Of a DNA stretch of 64,000 bases, positions 43,170 through 50,100 are shown piece by piece (the first letter of the stretch is position 1; every line of letters begins with the position of its first letter). Where the stretch lies: the NCBI GenBank assembly GCA_934691625.1, contig CAKUTA010000004.1, forward strand, positions 68,167-132,166. The letters run 5' to 3'. The notes beneath the pieces were generated by a model that saw only the letters and a list, made by a program, of their open reading frames with translations, was not told the DNA's origin and searched no databases. The position numbers and the translations under genes were made by a program. The DNA comes from an uncultured Bacteroidales bacterium (GTDB lineage: Bacteria > Bacteroidota > Bacteroidia > Bacteroidales > UBA932).

Positions 43170-44144
43170 TCAGAAGCGGTTGCCCTTGAGGTTCAGGCCT
43201 GCCGTTTCTGGGAGCCCGAAAATAAGGTTCATATTCTGCACCGCCTGCCCGGAGGCCCCTTTCACCAGGTTATCTATCACACTGATTATATGAAGATTGT
43301 CTCCATATTTACTGACATTGAGGACACACTTGTTCGTGTTTGTAACCATCTTTACATCCGGATTAAGGTCAATGACATTGACAAATGGTGCATCAGAATA
43401 ATAGTCCTGATACATTCCGGCAGCCTCTTCCTCAGAAAGCGATGTCTTCATATATGCCGATATCAGGATTCCACGGCTAAAGCATCCTCTGATAGGGATG
43501 AAATCCAGACTTCCACCAAAAGAAGGAGCAAGACGATGCAATGTCTCCCCTACCTCGCCAAGATGCTGATGAGTAAACGGCTTATAGACAGACAGATTAT
43601 CAGAACGCCAGCTGAAATGCGTCGTCTCCGAAGGCTTCTGACCCGCACCTGTGGAACCTGTCACTCCAGTCACATGGATCTCCGTAAGAAGGTCGGCATT
43701 TGCCATAGGCAGGAGCGCCAGCTGCATTGCAGTGGCAAAGCAGCCTGGATTAGCAATATGTGAGGCCTTGACAATATCTGACTTGAACGCCTCTGAAAGG
43801 CCATAGACAAAGTCCTCTGCATCAGCAGCCAGACGGTAGTCATTGCTCAGGTCAATGATTTTTCCTCTATATGTATCCGGCAGCGAATGTACATACGACT
43901 TCGATTTGCCGTGACCGGAACACAGGAAGATGACATCTGCATTGTCCAGATCCGCATCTTCACAGAATTTCATATCTGTCTCCCCCACAAGGTCCTGATG
44001 CACCTGCCACACGGGATTACCGGCATTGCTGCCGCTCTGCGCAAAGGTTATTTCTGCATACGGATGCCCTTTCAATATGCGCATCAGCTCTCCTGCCGTA
44101 TAGCCGGCGGCACCGATGATTCCGACTTTTATCTTACTGCCCAT
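43170..44144 (-). CDS. argC: N-acyl-gamma-glutamyl-phosphate reductase
   Basis: 324 aa. Reduces N-acylglutamyl phosphate to the semialdehyde with NADPH. N-terminal KVGIIGAAGYTAGELMRIL (Rossmann), catalytic Cys in ASHIANPGCFATAMQLAL, 'GVTGSTGAGQKPSETTHFSWR', 'FIPIRGCFSRGILISAY' and 'VIDNLVKGASGQAVQNMNLIFGL'. Length is normal. The start codon overlaps the argG stop by one base (TAATG). Its stop is 9 bases from the 29-bp repeat, which is the break in an otherwise tight operon. Confidence 0.95.
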   Translation of the reverse strand: MGSKIKVGIIGAAGYTAGELMRILKGHPYAEITFAQSGSNAGNPVWQVHQDLVGETDMKFCEDADLDNADVIFLCSGHGKSKSYVHSLPDTYRGKIIDLSNDYRLAADAEDFVYGLSEAFKSDIVKASHIANPGCFATAMQLALLPMANADLLTEIHVTGVTGSTGAGQKPSETTHFSWRSDNLSVYKPFTHQHLGEVGETLHRLAPSFGGSLDFIPIRGCFSRGILISAYMKTSLSEEEAAGMYQDYYSDAPFVNVIDLNPDVKMVTNTNKCVLNVSKYGDNLHIISVIDNLVKGASGQAVQNMNLIFGLPETAGLNLKGNRF

Positions 44145-45361
44145 TACAATTCCTGCTCCAGTTTTTCGCCTTCGTCCCTGTGGTTCGAATAATATACCCG
44201 CAACGGTGTCGAAAGGACCTTGATAAATCCTTTGGCATCCTCGCTAGTCCAGCCTTTCTGCATCTCGCCATACTCACCGAACTTCGTCTTCACCAGATCA
44301 TTGGCAGAATCAACGCCGACAGCCGAGAAGCAATACGGCCTGAGCTCCATGATCACCGTACCGGTAACATTCCGCTGGCTTTCATCCAGCATAGCCTCAA
44401 TATCACGCATGACTGGCTCCAGATACTGGCTCTCGTGCAGGAACATTCCATACCAGTTAGCCACCTGATCTTTCCAGTACTGCTGCCATTTGCTTAGCGT
44501 ATATTTCTCCAGGAACTTGTGTGCCCCGATTATGAGCATAGGTGCAGCCGCCTCGAATCCTACACGTCCCTTGATTCCTATAATCGTATCCCCCACATGC
44601 ATATCCCTGCCTATTCCGTAAGGGGCAGCGATGGACTCGATCTTCTGTATAGCCTTCACCTTGTCATCAAAATGTTCACCGTTGACACTCACGATCTGGC
44701 CTTTCTCGAATCCAATGCGGATGAGTTCACTGCCTTCTTTCGTAACCTGCTTAAGGTAGGCACTTTCAGGAAGCCCCTGCGTGGAATCCAGGATCTCACC
44801 TCCACAGATGGAAGTTCCCCAGAGCCCGACATTGTAAGAATACTTCAGCTTCTTGAAATCAGCCTCAAAGCCATGCTGGTTCAAGTAGTCCACCTCGTAC
44901 TGGCGTGACAATGCCATGTCCCTGGTCAGGGTTATTATCTCAATCCCTGGAGCCATGACGAGGAAAGTCATGTCGAAACGGACCTGGTCATTGCCTGCTC
45001 CTGTAGAGCCATGGGCGATGGCATCAGCGCCTATCTCCTTGGCATACTTGGCGATAGCCATTGCCTGGAATATGCGCTCCGAAGATACGGAGATAGGGTA
45101 TGTTCCATTTCTCAGGACATTGCCATAAATCATATAGCGGATGCTCTTGTCATAATATTCCCTGGTGACATCAAGGGTCACATACTTCTTGGCGCCAAGC
45201 TTATATGCATTTTCCTCATTAGCCTTAAGCTGCTCAGGGCTGAATCCGCCTGTATCTGCACAAGCGGCATAAACTTCATATCCTTTTTCCTTCGTCAGAT
45301 ACATCACATTGAATGAGGTATCAAGACCGCCGCTGAACGCGACAACTACTTTCTTTGCCAT
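44144..45361 (-). CDS. argG: argininosuccinate synthase
   Basis: 405 aa from the ATG at 45361. A frame extension to 45427 reaches into the previous gene and lacks conserved residues. Joins citrulline and aspartate with ATP. P-loop-like VVVAFSGGLDTSFNVMYL, 'AHGSTGAGNDQVRFDMTF', 'NVGLWGTSICGGEILD', 'IGIKGRVGFEAAAPMLIIGAHKFLEKYTL'. The sequence is typical of the Bacteroidota type of ArgG, which differs somewhat from the E. coli form. Between the argA-like GNAT gene (20 bases) and argC (1-base overlap). Confidence 0.93.
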   Translation of the reverse strand: MAKKVVVAFSGGLDTSFNVMYLTKEKGYEVYAACADTGGFSPEQLKANEENAYKLGAKKYVTLDVTREYYDKSIRYMIYGNVLRNGTYPISVSSERIFQAMAIAKYAKEIGADAIAHGSTGAGNDQVRFDMTFLVMAPGIEIITLTRDMALSRQYEVDYLNQHGFEADFKKLKYSYNVGLWGTSICGGEILDSTQGLPESAYLKQVTKEGSELIRIGFEKGQIVSVNGEHFDDKVKAIQKIESIAAPYGIGRDMHVGDTIIGIKGRVGFEAAAPMLIIGAHKFLEKYTLSKWQQYWKDQVANWYGMFLHESQYLEPVMRDIEAMLDESQRNVTGTVIMELRPYCFSAVGVDSANDLVKTKFGEYGEMQKGWTSEDAKGFIKVLSTPLRVYYSNHRDEGEKLEQEL

Positions 45362-45381
45362 AAGATTCTGAATTCCTGTTG

Positions 45382-46017
45382 TTAAACTGTCTTTTTCCCG
45401 TGAAACATGCCTGTAATCTTCATCCATAGATGCAGAAGCCGGTCATGACTAGGACGAGCCACAGGCTTCGCTGCCGGAGCGGCTTTAGGGTCATATAGCA
45501 TTCCCGTGCAAAGACAGCGGGTATAATTATTCCTTGTCAGGACATCGAAATTTATACAGCTTGAGCAGCCCTTCCAGAATACAGGATCCGTAGTCAGTTC
45601 AGAAAAGGTGACCGGCTTATATCCAAGCTCCGTATTGATTTTCATCACTGCAAGTCCGGTTGTAAGCCCGAACAGCTTCGCCCCCGGGAAGCGCTTCCTG
45701 GACAATTCAAAGGCAGCATGCTTGATCTTCTTCGCCAGTCCAAAGCCTCTGTATTCAGGCTTCACGATAAGGCCTGAATTAGCCACGAACTCCTCATGGT
45801 CCCATGATTCAATATAGCAGAATCCAGCAAAATCGTCACCGTTCATCGCAATGATAGCCTTTCCCTCGAGCATTTTCTGCTTCACATATTCAGGGTTACG
45901 CTTGGCGATGCCTGTTCCCCTGACTTTCGTGGCGTCCTCTATCGTCTTGAGTATCTCGTCCACATACTTCAAATGTTTTTCAGTCGCGACTCCGACTGTA
46001 AAATCATTGATTGTCAT
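45382..46017 (-). CDS. argA: GNAT acyltransferase, probable N-acylglutamate synthase
   Basis: 211 aa. The GNAT fold spans about 5-145. The acyl-CoA motif is 'SGLIVKPEYRGFGLAKKIKHAAFELSRKRFPGAKLFGL' (R-G-x-G-x-A), and 'FAGFCYIESWDHEEFVANS' is the substrate strand. The pathway's first step (acylation of glutamate) has no other candidate in the operon, so I infer that role; the acyl donor would be acetyl- or succinyl-CoA. The C-terminus holds a Cys set, WKGCSSC and RCLCTGM, and a basic tail. It lies 113 bases after argR and 20 before argG. Similar genes sit next to argG in other Bacteroidota. Confidence 0.75.
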   Translation of the reverse strand: MTINDFTVGVATEKHLKYVDEILKTIEDATKVRGTGIAKRNPEYVKQKMLEGKAIIAMNGDDFAGFCYIESWDHEEFVANSGLIVKPEYRGFGLAKKIKHAAFELSRKRFPGAKLFGLTTGLAVMKINTELGYKPVTFSELTTDPVFWKGCSSCINFDVLTRNNYTRCLCTGMLYDPKAAPAAKPVARPSHDRLLHLWMKITGMFHGKKTV

Positions 46018-46130
46018 TGTCTGATTTATTTAAATTTATTCTGAATCTTTTTCTGTCCCGGGTCCGGACGGAACGTCGGGAGAAGTGCATCAAGAACATG
46101 ATGCATGAATGGGATGTGCCGGTCTTCGGC

Positions 46131-46628
46131 CTAAATTCGTCGGGCAGTCATCCCCGGGATCACCGTCTCAATTTCAGCCAGTATAGCATCGGCATCAGTT
46201 TCCGCCCTGAGTATCAGAAGGATGGTATCATCTCCGGCAATAGTCCCCATGACCTTATGCAAAAGGACACCGTCAATCACGGATGCAACCATGTTCGCGT
46301 ATCCGGGACGTGTCTTTATAACCCCTGCCTGTTCAGAGAATTCTATGCTCCTCACCCCTGAAATGATATGGGAGGACTCCTGTGCAGAATATGAGTGCCG
46401 AGCCTCCTCAAGCACGGAACGCATGGCTTCAGGAAGCACATAGCGGTATTCCCCTGACGCATCAGGGGTCTTGACCACCTGAAGTTCCTTAAGGTCTCTG
46501 GAAAGGGTAGCCTGTGTCACGACAAAACCTTTTTCGGCCAGCATCATGAGGATATCCTCCTGATTGCCGGCGGAATTGGAAGCTATAAGTTTCCTAAGCG
46601 TATCAAGACGTTTCTGCTTAAGGTTCAT
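46131..46628 (-). CDS. argR: arginine repressor
   Basis: 165 aa. N-terminal winged helix (NLKQKRLDTLRKLIASNSAGNQEDILMMLAEKGFVVTQATLSRDLKEL) with the recognition helix TQATLSRDLKEL. C-terminal arginine-binding and hexamerisation domain with GTIAGDDTILLILRAE (the GTxAGDDT motif). Represses arginine synthesis when arginine binds. It heads the operon it probably controls; the palindrome at 46682-46697 lies 54 bases upstream of its ATG. In the 113-base gap to the next gene is another inverted repeat, TGCATCA/TGATGCA (46086-46105). Confidence 0.95.
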   Translation of the reverse strand: MNLKQKRLDTLRKLIASNSAGNQEDILMMLAEKGFVVTQATLSRDLKELQVVKTPDASGEYRYVLPEAMRSVLEEARHSYSAQESSHIISGVRSIEFSEQAGVIKTRPGYANMVASVIDGVLLHKVMGTIAGDDTILLILRAETDADAILAEIETVIPGMTARRI

Positions 46629-46681
46629 ATCGTAAAATATCAGTTTTTCCTGTCCGTTTTATATAAGGGTCCTGACTATTT

Positions 46682-46697
46682 ATGCATATTTATGCAT
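46682..46697. promoter_or_regulatory. probable ArgR operator
   Basis: Perfect palindrome ATGCATATTTATGCAT (7-base arms, 2-base centre), 19-34 bases downstream of the -7 box of the arginine operon. Shape (A/T-rich core, TGCAT arms, ~16-18 bases) resembles ARG boxes. Binding here would block or stall the polymerase at the start of the operon. Confidence 0.7.
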
Positions 46698-46715
46698 CAT
46701 TTCTGATTACAAATG

Positions 46716-46746
46716 CAAATTTATACACAAATTATACATCTGCAAA
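46716..46746 (-). promoter_or_regulatory. promoter of the arginine operon
   Basis: TTTG (46746-46743), 19 bases, TAAATTTG (46723-46716): a full match to the Bacteroidota housekeeping promoter. The transcript would start near 46710, so the leader is about 80 bases and contains the palindromic operator. Confidence 0.85.
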
Positions 46747-46788
46747 GACTTTTTCATAAAAAAACGTTTTCAGACAGAAAAAAATTAA

Positions 46789-46820
46789 AAAAGCACCTCG
46801 GAGAAAACCGAAGTGCTTTT
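46789..46820 (-). terminator. terminator of tRNA-Val
   Basis: AAAAGCACTTCGG/CCGAGGTGCTTTT (one mismatch) closed by an A/T loop, with TTTTTTAATTTTTTT following on the minus strand, 6 bases after the tRNA. Confidence 0.85.
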
Positions 46821-46826
46821 CAAAGT

Positions 46827-46900
46827 GGGAGCAGAGGGAGTCGAACCCCCGACCCTCTGCTTGTAAGGCAGACGCTCTGAACCAACTGAGCTATGCTCCC
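46827..46900 (-). tRNA. tRNA-Val (anticodon UAC)
   Basis: 74-base cloverleaf on the minus strand. Acceptor GGGAGCA/TGCTCCC, D arm AGCTCAGTTGGTTCAGAGC, anticodon arm CTGCCTTACAAGCAG with loop CTTACAA (anticodon TAC), T arm GGGGGTTCGACTCCC. CCA is not encoded. It stands alone between its own promoter and terminator, divergent from no other RNA gene. Confidence 0.97.
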
Positions 46901-46945
46901 AAGCTATTTGTATCCGACTTGGTCTCTATTTCCAAATCGGGAATA

Positions 46946-46976
46946 CAAATATACGACTATTTTCCGGCTCTGCAAA
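46946..46976 (-). promoter_or_regulatory. promoter of tRNA-Val
   Basis: TTTG (46976-46973), 19 bases, TATATTTG (46953-46946): full match to TTTG-N19-TAnnTTTG, 45 bases upstream of the tRNA. Confidence 0.85.
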
Positions 46977-47068
46977 TTATTTTGCAAACTTTTTCATCAG
47001 GCAGAGTCCAGGTTCATGTTCTGCCACAGATCCTTCCGTGGAATATAAGCAACTATGAATCAAACATA

Positions 47069-47113
47069 TAACTAAAATTCTACTCCACTGAACGTGGAGT
47101 AGAATTTTAGTTA
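47069..47113. terminator. 20-bp perfect hairpin after the alpha-2-macroglobulin gene
   Basis: TAACTAAAATTCTACTCCAC (47069-47088) pairs perfectly with 47094-47113 around TGAAC. It lies 43 bases past the stop of the minus-strand gene at 47157 and before the tRNA promoter, so it works at least as a terminator or insulator. Its CTACTCCA arm recurs at 41779 and 55923. Confidence 0.7.
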
Positions 47114-47156
47114 ACATACTATATATCAGCACCATACATTCCACACACATCATCCG

Positions 47157-50100
47157 CTACTCCGCAGTCACATCACCACAGAAAGCGGCATTGGCACGAT
47201 AGTGCGGAGCATAGAGGGATTCGATTACCGGAACAGGAGCCGAGAACACCCCGGACTGCGTCACGAAAAGCTCTTCTGAAATGACTGTATCCTCTTCAGG
47301 ATAAGAATCGAAAAGATATTCGGTTCTGTCTGGCTTCACATCCCTATATCCCTGAGGAGCAAACGAATACCACCCTGAAACACGTAACGGGCTCAGCCAC
47401 CAGCCATATCTTCCTGAAAGCTGGTTCACAGGGCGGAAAGCAGCCTCTCGCGGAACTGTCACCTTGACAAAGCTACGGTTCTCGTCATTATGGATGCGAT
47501 ATTCTGCCAGCACCTTGTCGCCCACATGAAGCACCTCTCCAGGCTTTATCTCACGGCGGACGACCCCTCCTGCTTCCGAGCCGGAGCCCTCAATGAAGAA
47601 ATGCCGCTCTATTGTAAAGCCATTGCCGGCAGCACGTATATCAGAAAACGGCTTCCGGGATTTCGCCATCAATGCCACCACGCTTGTGGATTTCACAGCT
47701 GAACTTCCGTTCATCACAGAATTCACTGCATCCACGAATGCAGGCTCAGCATCCCAATGCTGCGTCTCCTTCTGCAGCATCAGCCAGATACGGATGCCGT
47801 CAGCCACGCGCAAAGCCTCCTTGACATTATCCGATGATGAAGCTGCTGGATCGGAAGATGCATCTAAGGCATAATCAGTAAGCAGGTCACAGAGCATTGA
47901 ATGTGCATACGCCTCGCTCGCCAGCAGACCGCGGAACGGCATCACAAGATTTGGATAATATATTCCGCCATCCTTATAATCCACAGCATATTCCAGCAGA
48001 GAGACCACATCTGCATCAACCGATGCCATAAGCTTCCCGTCAAGGTTCAGGCCTAGTCCCCAGGCTTTTGCCAAAACGGCTCCATCTCCAGATGCGGCGA
48101 GATTTCGCAATGTGCTGAGCCTGCGGGCCTTGTCAATTATATATCCGTTCAGCCCGCGTTCCTTCTTCGGAAGCAGATAATCCTTCGCCGCCTTACGGAA
48201 ATTCTTCAGTCTCTTGTCCATATCCTTGCCAGCCAGAATCTTGCCGTCAAATGCGACGGAAGTGAACAGCGACCGGACATACATATATTGAGCATCAGAG
48301 ATGCCACCGCACCATAGAGGGCAGACATCAGGCAAGCCGAACTGCCCCTTGTCCAGATAGCGCACCGCAGACGCCAGGACAGCCTCTATATCATCACATG
48401 AAGCAGCATCCTCTGCCACAGCGGCATTGCCGTCAAGATTTCCGGCTGCAATCATCTTTGCAAATCTCTCCAGAAGCACGGCCGTTATCACCGGAGAGGA
48501 CTTCATTCCCTCGAACCAGCCAAAACCGCCATCTGCATTGTGGCATGAGAACACCTTGCGGAACAGCTCGTCATCAGAGGTTTTCACGTCAACATCAGCC
48601 GGAACACGCGCAAGCGCCCGCAGCTGATAGGACAATCCGCGCACATACATTGCCTCCGTAAGAGACAGCACATCCCTGCCGTCAGGCTCTACCTTCGACG
48701 GGATAGCCTCGCGAATCATATCAATGATGCTGATCTCCTTGCTTTCCGCATCGGCGCCGGAGACATTGGCAAACTCTCCGCGCAACCTGTCAATCATCTG
48801 ATTCTTATCCATGCCAGCCATCAGGACAGCCGAATGAGATTCTGTAAGAGTCTGTTCTGCAGGATATACCGGGACACTGACAAACAATCCATCTGAAAAT
48901 CCGCTCTCATGTCCAAGACCTCCACCAGCATTAAACACAACCTTGAGTCCCAAGTCAGACGGCAGGGCAATGCCTTTCAGAAGCTCTGCGACATTGACAT
49001 CGAAAACTGCCCTTACGGACTTTCCAGCTGGCACTGTCACCTCTTCCGTATGAACAGAAAGAGGCGTTGCGCCTGATGCCTCCAGCGTCTTCCGATCCTT
49101 ACCATTATATACATACAATGTCAATGTTCCGCTGATATCATTGTCCGCCACTGAAGACACTGAAGCGGCAAGTCTGTATTTATCAGAGGAATACAGATAC
49201 TCCGGCTCCGTCACATTGACCTTCAGAGGAAGTGTCACCATCATCTCACGGCAAAGCGAAGCGTTGTGCATCATCTTATCGTGAGCATAAAGAGATACAA
49301 TATATGTCGAAAGCTTGTCCGAAGTGCTGAATGTAAACGAGAGATTCCCGTCCTTGTCAGAGCGGAGGAACGGCTGGAAGGTCAATGCATTCGCGAAACG
49401 CTCCCGGATTTCAGGCTCGGCCGCCGCATCTCCAGGGACATCTTCCGCTGCCTCTCCTTCCGCCTTATCCATCATAGGGGCTTCCGCAGCCCTGGTATGG
49501 AGCCTGTTGGACTTATAACGCCGGGCCTGGGCTCCATAACCGACTGTAACCACCTCATCCAGAGAATTATTGGAGAAAATATCTTTCTCCCCGACACTGC
49601 CCGGACAAGCATCCACATAGACATAGCCGACATGGAAATCGCCGAGCCTGAACACATCCCACGCATTAGGAGCAATCACCTCCGTACTTTTGTCAAACAC
49701 AGCCGCAAGGCACTCCACCCCAGGTAAAGTCCTGACAAAGAATGTGTATGAAGACGATGGCCATGTCCTGTCCTCAAACGATGAAAATTCAAGCGGCAGG
49801 TCAAACGCGGTGCGGACACGATGGTACTCATAGCCACACGATACAGTTTCCGAATCCTTGAAATAGAATATCTGAATCCGTATAGCATCCGGATATTCCG
49901 CCTTATAATCAAATGAGAGCCTGGTCATGGAGCCATCTGCGCCACGCACGCCTGACAGCTGCACCATCCTGGTTTCCAGCAGTTCCGAATTCTCCCCGAA
50001 CACTTCCGCCAATGCCCATACAGGAGAGCCGTCAGCCGTACCGAACAGCATTTCCGCCTGCGTCCCTGCCTTGACCTCGGTATTCAGAGGCACTATCAGA

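Noticed and set aside
45362..45427. 22-residue N-terminal extension of argG
   Set aside because: It would reach into the preceding GNAT gene and carries no conserved residues; MAKKVVVAFSGG is the family start.
46711..46740. A second ARG-like palindrome over the arginine promoter
   Set aside because: The A/T-rich sequence there is explained by the -7 and -33 boxes and is not a good inverted repeat.
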